This document shows, piece by piece, positions 24,916 through 32,305 of a stretch of DNA of 64,000 nucleotides. The position numbers and the translations under genes are program-made. Numbering within the stretch: the stretch's first letter is position 1; every line of letters starts with the position of its first letter. Source of the stretch: an uncultured Holosporaceae bacterium (lineage in GTDB: Bacteria > Pseudomonadota > Alphaproteobacteria > UBA3830 > CASESI01). The stretch spans positions 1 to 64,000 of the forward strand of contig CASESI010000022.1 in the NCBI GenBank assembly GCA_949290705.1. Reading direction: 5' to 3'. The notes under the pieces are model-generated. The model was not told the origin of the DNA, ran no database searches, and saw only the letters and a program-made list of their open reading frames with translations.

Positions 24916-25955
24916 ACCTCCTTTACAAAATAACGATCATTAGATTCAATCGGATGAATGAACCCTTCATTCAAGTAAACCCGTGCCTGAGAAGGGCCAA
25001 CTGTAGCTTCTAATAATTGTGACTTTGTTCTTGTTTTAACCCAATCTTCTATCATAGACAAGAGCTTTTTCAACAGTTGCCCGTTATCGTTTGTCCAAGC
25101 AAAACTTATTAAAAATCTATCTGCAGAAATATTTGTGATCTCTGCCGCTCCAACGAGATCTACACCTCTATATAGGACTATTTTTTTTACATTTTGGTCT
25201 GGAAGCAAAGAACCATCCTCAATCCCAAGATTTTCAAAAAAATTTCTTCTAATTTTAGCAAAGTATTCAGACTCAGTACGTTGCGTTACAAAGCGAGGAC
25301 AAACACCAGAAAAGACTGTTTTTTCTAGGATAGAAACAATCAAATCATTTTTTAACAAGTTATATTTTGTTATACCCGTTCCCATCTTTTCTGACGCATT
25401 TTGTTCCTTACTAGCAGTTATTTTCACAGATTCATACTGTTTTCTGGCTTCATCATTATTTCTTAGATAATCGCGAAACAATAAATTTAACTTTGTTTCC
25501 GGATTGTTAATACGGTGAACATGCAGATATACCTCAAAATCACCTTTTTTGCCATACAAATCTCTCAATGGTAAGTTGTACTCGCCTTTGTATCGATATC
25601 CCAACTCCTCCGAAGTGAGAAATTCTCGCGCTGATTTTAAATCCTTTGTAACGAGAATCATATCAACAATCGGTTTTGCAGCGAGATTAGGTATAGAAGT
25701 AGATCCTACGTGATAAATTTCGACAGCATTTTCTCCCATAACAGATTTAATTTTTTGAGATTCACTTTCAAAAAATACTGCCCACTGTGGATTGTACTTC
25801 TCTATAACCAAAGGGTTTTTAGCCTTCACTTTTTCCTCTAACGATTTTTCCAAAATTTCCATTTGTCTCCAAGTTTGAATAAAAAAACTAGCAATTGTTC
25901 TGGCATCATTTAACGCCGTATGATCATGTGGAAAAGAGGTTTTTAATTCCAACAA
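24912..25955 (-). CDS. GrpB-domain protein with exonuclease remnant and GNAT-like C-terminus
   Basis: 347 aa from TTG 25955. Residues 1-25 contain HTALNDA (12-18), the last motif of DEDDh (DnaQ-like) exonucleases; the open frame goes on upstream only to a stop at 26003-26001 inside the direct repeat, so the exonuclease body is missing. Residues 48-215 are a GrpB/UPF0157 nucleotidyltransferase-like domain (YHVGSTSIPNLAAKPIVDM). Residues 230-347 resemble a GNAT acetyltransferase (LYRGVDLVGAAEI, SQARVYLNEGFI). Probably a fragment of a larger fusion brought in with the insertion. Whether it is expressed is unknown; its natural start is lost. Confidence 0.65.
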   Translation of the reverse strand: MLELKTSFPHDHTALNDARTIASFFIQTWRQMEILEKSLEEKVKAKNPLVIEKYNPQWAVFFESESQKIKSVMGENAVEIYHVGSTSIPNLAAKPIVDMILVTKDLKSAREFLTSEELGYRYKGEYNLPLRDLYGKKGDFEVYLHVHRINNPETKLNLLFRDYLRNNDEARKQYESVKITASKEQNASEKMGTGITKYNLLKNDLIVSILEKTVFSGVCPRFVTQRTESEYFAKIRRNFFENLGIEDGSLLPDQNVKKIVLYRGVDLVGAAEITNISADRFLISFAWTNDNGQLLKKLLSMIEDWVKTRTKSQLLEATVGPSQARVYLNEGFIHPIESNDRYFVKEV

Positions 25956-25995
25956 GTCCCTGTTACTTCCTAGAAGAGTATCAAACCTTTTCCCT

Positions 25996-26063
25996 AAAGA
26001 TCAGTAATAAAAAAATAATAGGTAAAATAATATATTTATGTTAAAAAAACACCGTGGTGGAGA
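25996..26063 (+). repeat. Direct repeat, right copy (68 bp), overlapping tRNA-Tyr
   Basis: Matches 24733-24801 with one base missing in an A run. It ends inside the acceptor stem of tRNA-Tyr. The offset between copies is 1262-1263 bp, the size of the inserted unit. Confidence 0.9.
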
Positions 26064-26140
26064 GGGAAGGATTCGAACCTTCGTAGACTTACGTCGGCAG
26101 ATTTACAGTCTGCTGCCATTGACCGCTCGGCCACCTCTCC
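26055..26140 (-). tRNA. tRNA-Tyr (GTA)
   Basis: Cloverleaf on the minus strand: acceptor GGAGAGG pairs with CCTCTCC, anticodon loop CTGTAAA (GTA), extra arm, T loop GTTCGAATCC, discriminator A and encoded CCA (26057-26055). Class II tRNA length fits Tyr. Its CCA end is duplicated at the left direct repeat. Confidence 0.93.
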
Positions 26141-26162
26141 ATCCAAAAAATCGGATTTTATT

Positions 26163-26191
26163 ACTGTAGCATACTTTTTTTAAAAAGTCAA
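26163..26191 (-). promoter_or_regulatory. tRNA-Tyr promoter
   Basis: TTGACT (26191-26186), 17-bp spacer, TACAGT (26168-26163), about 23 bp before the tRNA. Confidence 0.7.
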
Positions 26192-26256
26192 GAACTTTTT
26201 TTAATTTTTTTAATATTTTTTTAAAAATTTTACAGAACACAGGAAAACCGCAGGAT

Positions 26257-26333
26257 TGGCGCGCCCGGAAGGATTCGAACTTTCAACCTCCAGATCCGTA
26301 GTCTGATGCTCTATCCAATTGAGCTACGAGCGC
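26257..26333 (-). tRNA. tRNA-Arg (ACG)
   Basis: Minus-strand cloverleaf: acceptor GCGCTCG pairs with CGGGCGC (one G-U), D arm AGCTCAATTGGATAGAGC, anticodon loop CTACGGA (ACG, read as ICG), T arm with GTTCGAATCC, discriminator G, encoded CCA at 26259-26257. Confidence 0.93.
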
Positions 26334-26427
26334 ACGGTCCTCATTTTATGTTATTAATTCCCAAAAATCAACTAAAAAAGCTTTATTTTATATTTTAAGA
26401 TCGTATTTAGTTTGATAAAATACCAAT

Positions 26428-27411
26428 ATGAAATTTTTAGATAAGGTAAAAATAAGGATAAAAGCTGGAAATGGTGGAAGTGGCTCTGGAAGTTTTAGGC
26501 GAGAAAAATTTATCGAATTCGGTGGACCAGACGGTGGGGATGGTGGTCGCGGAGGAAATATCGTCTTTGAAGCGAAGACAAATATAAATACACTTATCGA
26601 TTATAAATTCAAACCTATTTACCATGCACAAAACGGTGAGAATGGCCATAAAAAACAACAAAATGGGGAAGCTGGCGAGGACATGATTCTCTTCGTCCCA
26701 GTTGGTACAATAATATCCGAGAATGGAAACGTGTTATACGACTTCACAAAACCTGGCGAGAGATTCATTGCGGCATACGGTGGAAATGGTGGAAATGGAA
26801 ATTGTCATTATAAAACCTCTCGGAATCGTGCACCTGAACGTTTTGATAAAGGACAAGAAACAGTTGAGAGAGAGGTCACACTTGAAATGAAATTGATCGC
26901 AGATGTTGGAATCGTTGGATTTCCAAATGCAGGAAAATCAACGTTCCTTTCCTCTGTTACAAATGCAAAACCAAAGATAGGCGATTATCCATTCACGACA
27001 CTTTACCCAAACCTTGGGGTATATAGCGATTTATTCCGAGATATAATTTTTGCTGATATCCCTGGGATTATAGATGGTGCGTCAGAGGGAGTTGGCCTTG
27101 GGGATAGATTTTTATCGCACATTGAACGTTGTAAATTGCTTTTGCACATGATTGATATTTCCGATCCGAAAATTTTCGAGAATTACGATATTATCAATAA
27201 GGAACTGAGTGCGTATAAGGATGGAATTCTTCTTGGCAAGGATATCATAATTGTCCTTAACAAAATCGATCTTGTTGATGATGAAAAAATAAAAGAAGTT
27301 GAAAAGTTTTTCGGAAATAAAACTGTTTTGAAAATCTCCGCTGCTAATTCACAAAATACCAAAGAATTGGTGGAATTTATTATTGAAAAAATTGAAAATT
27401 CTAAAAATTGA
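26428..27411 (+). CDS. obgE: GTPase Obg/CgtA
   Basis: 327 aa. Glycine-rich Obg domain (1-157; GNGGSGSGSFRREKF, GGPDGGDGG) and G domain with GFPNAGKST (about 165-173), DIPGIIDGASEGVGLG and NKID. It acts in 50S assembly and the stringent response. The optional C-terminal OCT domain is absent. TAAAAT (26416-26421) ends 6 nt before the ATG. Convergent with the TolC-type gene; the ends overlap by 11 bp. Confidence 0.96.
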   Translation: MKFLDKVKIRIKAGNGGSGSGSFRREKFIEFGGPDGGDGGRGGNIVFEAKTNINTLIDYKFKPIYHAQNGENGHKKQQNGEAGEDMILFVPVGTIISENGNVLYDFTKPGERFIAAYGGNGGNGNCHYKTSRNRAPERFDKGQETVEREVTLEMKLIADVGIVGFPNAGKSTFLSSVTNAKPKIGDYPFTTLYPNLGVYSDLFRDIIFADIPGIIDGASEGVGLGDRFLSHIERCKLLLHMIDISDPKIFENYDIINKELSAYKDGILLGKDIIIVLNKIDLVDDEKIKEVEKFFGNKTVLKISAANSQNTKELVEFIIEKIENSKN

Positions 27412-28822
27412 TAGGTGCATGTCGCACTTTTCTCTCATTTTCAAGAATTTCTGCAGTATTTGATTTCAGTTTAAAGTATTCTGCGTTAAGTGCCCCCATG
27501 TAATATTCGGCATCAAGCATAGCTTTAATTTTTTGTGCCAGTGCCTCGACATACTTATTACGTGCATCGAGAAGTTTATTTTCGTTATATATGACATTGG
27601 TGGAAGATTCGGACCCTCTTAGCTCTGCCTGCTTATACCCATCAAGTGCTATACTTGCAGACATCTCCGCATCAAGGGCATATTTTAGCTGATCTGTTGA
27701 TGAGACATAATCATTCCAAACTTTTGAACATTTTTGTTTTATATAACTGACAACCGCGAGATATTCGCATTCTGTTTTCGTTAACATTTCACTTGCTTGG
27801 CGGACATAGGACGAGATGCTTTCCCCCCTATTCTTCCACAATGGAATATTCATTGAAAGCCCGACATAAGTGGTATCATTTTCGTAATTGTGACGTATGT
27901 TTTCAAAATAATTTCCAAAATATGTTCTTCCGGAATGAATTCTATGATCCCATCTTCTTGCAACTTGGGCATTTAGATCCAACCTTGGAGCAAACCCTGA
28001 CTTAGCGAGCGACAGATTTTCACGAGCAGCTTCAATTGCGTATCTTGCTGATAAAATTTCCATATTATTCTTCAAAGCTTTTTCACGAAAGTCGTGTAAA
28101 GTGTTTGGCAGTAATTTCTCGACATTATCAGGTAAACAACATTCCCCTTCCATATCTTTGCCGGTGAATGATTTTAAAACCACGTATGCAGATTCAACTT
28201 CACCTTTGCATCCAGTGATCCTTGCCTCTGCGGAATGTAATTCTGCATCAACAGAAGCGTAATCCTGGATTTTTATCTCACCTGAATCTAGTTGTAATTT
28301 TCTCGCTGCAAGAACATCTTTTAAATTATCGCGCATTGCAATGGCATTTTTGAGCATAGCCTTTGCAGCCCACAAATCGACGAAAGCCTTTAGAGATTCA
28401 AGAAATACTTCTTGTTCTTTTTGATAGTAATTGTACCTTGCAGAATTCACATTTTGAACAGCGTGGTTGTATTTGTGTTTTGTGCCAAATCCGTTAAACA
28501 AATTTTGGGATAACGTGATAGCGCCGGTTGAATAATATCTTTTTGCTAATTCTTCCGATGAATGATCCCTTCTGTTTGTATTTTGCCGACTGAACCCGTT
28601 ATAAAGCCTTATGCCAACATTTGGGTAGTATTCAGAAAATGCTTGGGCAACACCTTCATCGGATGCGAATTTCATATATTTTGCAGCTTTTATCGCAGGG
28701 TTATTTTTGTATACCGTTGTTACAACTGTTTTAAATGTAACTTTACCCTTGCCAGATGTATTTGGTAATAATACGTTAATTAAACAAACAGGAATCAAAA
28801 CTTTACAAAAAAAATTACTCAT
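27401..28822 (-). CDS. TolC-family outer-membrane efflux protein
   Basis: 473 aa from ATG 28822; the frame is open to 28939, but the signal peptide starts here (MSNFFCKVLIPVCLINVLLPNTSG). Two long coiled-coil OEP repeats with the family's N-P-A-I-KAAKYMKFASDEGVAQAFSEYYP start, DYASVDAELHSAEARI, and AELRGSESSTNVIYNENKLLDARNKYVEAL in the second half. It forms the outer-membrane duct of type I secretion or RND efflux. No inner-membrane partners are adjacent. Confidence 0.88.
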   Translation of the reverse strand: MSNFFCKVLIPVCLINVLLPNTSGKGKVTFKTVVTTVYKNNPAIKAAKYMKFASDEGVAQAFSEYYPNVGIRLYNGFSRQNTNRRDHSSEELAKRYYSTGAITLSQNLFNGFGTKHKYNHAVQNVNSARYNYYQKEQEVFLESLKAFVDLWAAKAMLKNAIAMRDNLKDVLAARKLQLDSGEIKIQDYASVDAELHSAEARITGCKGEVESAYVVLKSFTGKDMEGECCLPDNVEKLLPNTLHDFREKALKNNMEILSARYAIEAARENLSLAKSGFAPRLDLNAQVARRWDHRIHSGRTYFGNYFENIRHNYENDTTYVGLSMNIPLWKNRGESISSYVRQASEMLTKTECEYLAVVSYIKQKCSKVWNDYVSSTDQLKYALDAEMSASIALDGYKQAELRGSESSTNVIYNENKLLDARNKYVEALAQKIKAMLDAEYYMGALNAEYFKLKSNTAEILENERKVRHAPINF

Positions 28823-28938
28823 CACAACACCCACTTTTTTTATATAATATACTGTTTCCGAAAAGTAGTATATTATACTATGATACAGAAAAATTAATTT
28901 TGTATAAATTTTTTTATATTTTTTAGTGTGGTGAAGCA

Positions 28939-29886
28939 ATGAGTTATAACAGTTACATAAGATCTACTGGTAGTTATCTGCCAAATAAATGCTTAACAAA
29001 TGATGATTTATCTAAGATGATGGAAACCTCTGATGAATGGATTTTCAAGCGCACAGGTATAAAGGAAAGACATATAGCAGACAAATCAGAAATGACCTCT
29101 GATCTTGCTTTTAATGCTGCAAAAGTTGCTTTAAGCCGTGCAAACATTTCAGCAGAGGAGATTGATTTAATTATATGTGCGACTGTTACACCTGACTTGA
29201 CATTTCCATCAACCGCAACAATTGTTCAGCAAAAATTAAATGCCAATAAGGCATTTGCATTCGACATGTCAGCAGCTTGTTCAGGGTTTGTGTATGCTCT
29301 TGCGACAGCGGATAATTTTATAAAGAACGAACAGGTAAAAAATGCATTGGTTATAGGAGCGGAAGTTTTTTCAAGAATACTTGATTGGAACGACAGATCG
29401 ACATGTGTATTGTTCGGTGATGGTGCAGGAGCTGTTGTTCTATCACGCACAGAAAATAAAGAAAAAGGAATTATCAAAACAGAGCTTGGATCAGATGGGT
29501 CCATGGTTAATATTTTAAAAACCAGTGGTGGTACAGGATTAAACCAAATTTCCGGATATGTTGAAATGGACGGAAGAGCTGTTTTTAAATTTGCAACCTC
29601 AAAAATGCTTGAGATCACGAAAAGATTTATGGAGGAATATAAAATCGATTACGTCCTTCCACATCAAGCAAACATTCGCATTATAGATTACCTTATGAAT
29701 AACCTACAGATGACGGAAGAGCAATTCATTGTAACAATAAAACATCACGCGAATACTTCTGCTGCTTCTATTCCTTTAGCCCTTGATACATATATCTCGA
29801 ATGGTCATAATTTTGAGAATAAGAATATATTCCTGACAAGCATAGGAGCAGGCATCACGTGGGGTGGAATTTTAATCTCGATGTAA
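28939..29886 (+). CDS. fabH: 3-oxoacyl-ACP synthase III (KASIII)
   Basis: 315 aa. It starts fatty-acid synthesis by condensing acetyl-CoA with malonyl-ACP. Catalytic triad C114 (SAACSGF), H242 (LPHQAN) and N272 (HHANTSAAS). GGTGAAG lies before the ATG. The common partners plsX and ihfA are not adjacent. Confidence 0.97.
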   Translation: MSYNSYIRSTGSYLPNKCLTNDDLSKMMETSDEWIFKRTGIKERHIADKSEMTSDLAFNAAKVALSRANISAEEIDLIICATVTPDLTFPSTATIVQQKLNANKAFAFDMSAACSGFVYALATADNFIKNEQVKNALVIGAEVFSRILDWNDRSTCVLFGDGAGAVVLSRTENKEKGIIKTELGSDGSMVNILKTSGGTGLNQISGYVEMDGRAVFKFATSKMLEITKRFMEEYKIDYVLPHQANIRIIDYLMNNLQMTEEQFIVTIKHHANTSAASIPLALDTYISNGHNFENKNIFLTSIGAGITWGGILISM

Positions 29887-29887
29887 A

Positions 29888-30973
29888 TTACAATATACTG
29901 TCTTTTATTATTTCCTCTGTGATTGTATTTAATCTTTTTTTCCCTTCAAAAGTTGTTTGAATTTTATTGTTAGCAATGTTAATAAAGCCCATTTCTGTGC
30001 ACATTTTTAGATTATTAAAATCAATAATTTCTTCATCAATATCACACCATAAATCCGTTCTTAAGCCCATTATAAGCTTTTCAATTGCAACTTCTTTGTG
30101 TGATAATTTTTTAAATACGAGATCATTAGAAATCCATTTATCAAGATTTCTTTCACCTTCAAAAGCATATTTTTCACCATTCAAAGTGATTCTTCCATGT
30201 GCACCAGCACCTATTCCAACATAATCTTTATATTCCCAATAAAGCATATTGTGTGACGACCTCGCACCTTGCCTGGCATAGCTCGAAATTTCGTAATGAT
30301 CAAAGCCAGCATCAAGCATAATTTTATGAGTCACATCGATATAATCTTTGTATTCCGCATTTTTATATTTTAAATCGAATAAAGTGCCTTGTTCCAAAGA
30401 TAATTCATATAATGAAAAGTGTTTCGCATTCAATGATAAATCCAGTGCTTCGGTGAGTTCCTCTTCCCAAGTGTTTTGGTATGGAAGAGAATAAATTAAA
30501 TCGACAGAATAATTTTCGAAAACACCATTTACACATTTTATTATTGAGATATTTTTCGCCCTATTATTTTTTCTCCCCATAAGTGTTAGCCAATTATCTA
30601 TGTAAGATTGAATTCCCAAAGAAATTCTGTTAATGCCTGTATTTTTAAAACCTATTAATTTTTGTTCATCAATGGTTTCGGGATTCGCTTCCAAAGTGAT
30701 TTCTATTTTTGAATCAATTTCTTTTACAGAATTAAAAATTTTTTCAAGAATTATTTTGATCTCATCCGTTTTCATTAAAGATGGAGTTCCACCACCAAAA
30801 TAAACTGTTCTTAACTTTTTATCTTTAAAATAATCTTTAAATTTTTGTAGTTGCTTTATATAAGTATTAATAAATCCGTCCGGAACAGATTTTACATAAC
30901 TGTTGAAATTGCAATAATTACATTTTGAAATACAAAATGGCCAGTGAATATATACACCTATCTCTTCATGCAT
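29888..30973 (-). CDS. hemW: HemW-like radical SAM protein
   Basis: 361 aa from ATG 30973. Radical SAM cluster C14-x3-C18-x2-C21 (FCISKCNYC), YFGGGTPSLM, then a HemW-type HTH C-terminus. HemW is a heme chaperone, long misnamed as coproporphyrinogen oxidase. TATAAT (30987-30982) lies 8 nt before ATG 30973 and overlaps the alternative TTG at 30982, so that start is rejected. Confidence 0.9.
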   Translation of the reverse strand: MHEEIGVYIHWPFCISKCNYCNFNSYVKSVPDGFINTYIKQLQKFKDYFKDKKLRTVYFGGGTPSLMKTDEIKIILEKIFNSVKEIDSKIEITLEANPETIDEQKLIGFKNTGINRISLGIQSYIDNWLTLMGRKNNRAKNISIIKCVNGVFENYSVDLIYSLPYQNTWEEELTEALDLSLNAKHFSLYELSLEQGTLFDLKYKNAEYKDYIDVTHKIMLDAGFDHYEISSYARQGARSSHNMLYWEYKDYVGIGAGAHGRITLNGEKYAFEGERNLDKWISNDLVFKKLSHKEVAIEKLIMGLRTDLWCDIDEEIIDFNNLKMCTEMGFINIANNKIQTTFEGKKRLNTITEEIIKDSIL

Positions 30974-31039
30974 AATCGCCAATTATACTATGCCGTAAAA
31001 AAACTTCATTGTGAATTTAATATTTGTTAGAATATTTTT

Positions 31040-31912
31040 ATGGTTAAAATTTTAGATAATTTATCAAGTATAATTGATAATTACGACCTCTTTATAGTAG
31101 ATATTTGGGGAGTTGTACATAATGATGGAGCTCACACTTTTGATGGTGTTTTGGATTTATTATCAAAAATAAAGTCACTAAATAAGAAACTTATTTTTCT
31201 ATCAAACGCTCCTCGCAGAAAGGCAGAAATAGAGAGAACTCTTACCAAGATAGGGATTACACCAAAATATTACACGGACATACATACCTCTGGGGAAGAA
31301 ACGAGGATTATGTTAACGCAATCTGATGGAAAATATGGGTCGAAGTGCTTTGTAGTCGGATCTGACAATAACCTTTTGGAAAACACAAATATTACAATAA
31401 CTCAAGATATTGATAAGGCTGATTTTGTGCTTGGTTCAGGATTTTTGAACAATGAAAATGGTGAATGGGAAAGAAAAAATCTTTCGCGTTATGATGAGGT
31501 AATTCAAAATGCTTTGAAGCGCAAACTTTTGTGGATATGTCCAAATCCAGATATTATCGTTAGAACAATTGCGGGAGAATTGTATTGCCCTGGAGCTATT
31601 GCAAAACGTTACGAAACAAAAGGTGGCACAGTAGTATACGAAGGAAAACCATATAGTTCCGCGTATAAGCGCATTTTTGAATGGTTTAAGGATATTCCAC
31701 AAAATAGGATTGTCGGCATTGGAGATGGAATAAATACAGATATAAAAGGAGCAAACGATTCCGGAATTGACTCTATCTTGGTTGTAAAATCGGGTATACA
31801 TGTTGATGAACTTTGGAATTATGACATAAACTCTATTGATGATAGTAAATTAAAATCTTTCACTACAAAATACCAAGTTACACCTAAATTTGTCATTCCA
31901 TTATTTAAATAA
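31040..31912 (+). CDS. HAD superfamily class IIA hydrolase (TIGR01459 type)
   Basis: 290 aa. Motif I DIWGVVHND with nucleophile D21, motif II FLSNAPR, C2 cap, and motif III-IV GIGDGINTDIKGANDSGIDS. This subfamily is common in Alphaproteobacteria; the substrate is a small phosphate ester of unknown nature. TAGAAT (31028-31033) ends 6 nt before the ATG. Confidence 0.85.
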   Translation: MVKILDNLSSIIDNYDLFIVDIWGVVHNDGAHTFDGVLDLLSKIKSLNKKLIFLSNAPRRKAEIERTLTKIGITPKYYTDIHTSGEETRIMLTQSDGKYGSKCFVVGSDNNLLENTNITITQDIDKADFVLGSGFLNNENGEWERKNLSRYDEVIQNALKRKLLWICPNPDIIVRTIAGELYCPGAIAKRYETKGGTVVYEGKPYSSAYKRIFEWFKDIPQNRIVGIGDGINTDIKGANDSGIDSILVVKSGIHVDELWNYDINSIDDSKLKSFTTKYQVTPKFVIPLFK

Positions 31913-31924
31913 TATTCATGAAAG

Positions 31925-32009
31925 TTATTCACAAAAATTGTGGATAACTCTGTGGATTTATCCTCTATAGCTTGTAAATCCATTAACTTTACGCTAATTT
32001 TTGAACTCT
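31925..32009 (+). repeat. DnaA-box repeat, copy A
   Basis: DnaA boxes TTATTCACA (31925-31933) and TGTGGATAA (31939-31947, exact inverse of TTATCCACA), then TGTGGATTT (31951-31959). The following segment CTCTATAGCTTGTAAATCC is identical in copy B. Confidence 0.85.
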
Positions 32010-32178
32010 ATAACATATCGAAATCTCAAAGCAAACATTTTTTTTAAAAATTTTTATTTTAGTTTAACAGGTTGAAAATTCAAGCAAAGCAATACTTTTA
32101 ATATTGTTCACCAAAAATCATGTCAAGCTTTTTTTTATTTTTTTTGAAATTTTAAAAGTAAGTTTTATACCTGTGAGT

Positions 32179-32263
32179 TTATTCACAAAAATTGTGGATA
32201 ACTCTGTGAATCAATCCTCTATAGCTTGTAAATCCATTAACTTTACGTCAATTTTTGAATTCT
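32179..32263 (+). repeat. DnaA-box repeat, copy B
   Basis: 254 bp from copy A. Boxes TTATTCACA (32179-32187), TGTGGATAA (32193-32201) and TGTGAATCA (32205-32213). Only a few bases differ from copy A. Confidence 0.85.
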
Positions 32264-32305
32264 TTATCAGAAATACAGAAAAAATCAAAATATTTTTTTA
32301 TTTTT

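Larger units (their letters stand above)
31913..32305. other. Candidate replication origin or DnaA-box region
   Basis: This 393-bp gap between the HAD gene and the flagellin-like gene has no ORF. It holds two ~85-bp near-identical direct repeats, each with TTATTCACA and TGTGGATAA (DnaA boxes) 5 bp apart and a third box-like element. Very AT-rich DNA (T/A tracts) lies between and after them. Each repeat also carries TTAACTTTACG followed by CTAA or TCAA, near the CtrA consensus TTAA-N7-TTAA. Box clusters next to AT-rich DNA are the normal plan of bacterial oriC. It could instead be a DnaA-titration site such as datA. Confidence 0.55.

Noticed and set aside
24733-26063. Insertion as a classic integrase island or IS element
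   Set aside because: No integrase or transposase frame and no terminal inverted repeats; the direct repeats are far longer than IS target duplications. Reported as an unexplained insertion instead.
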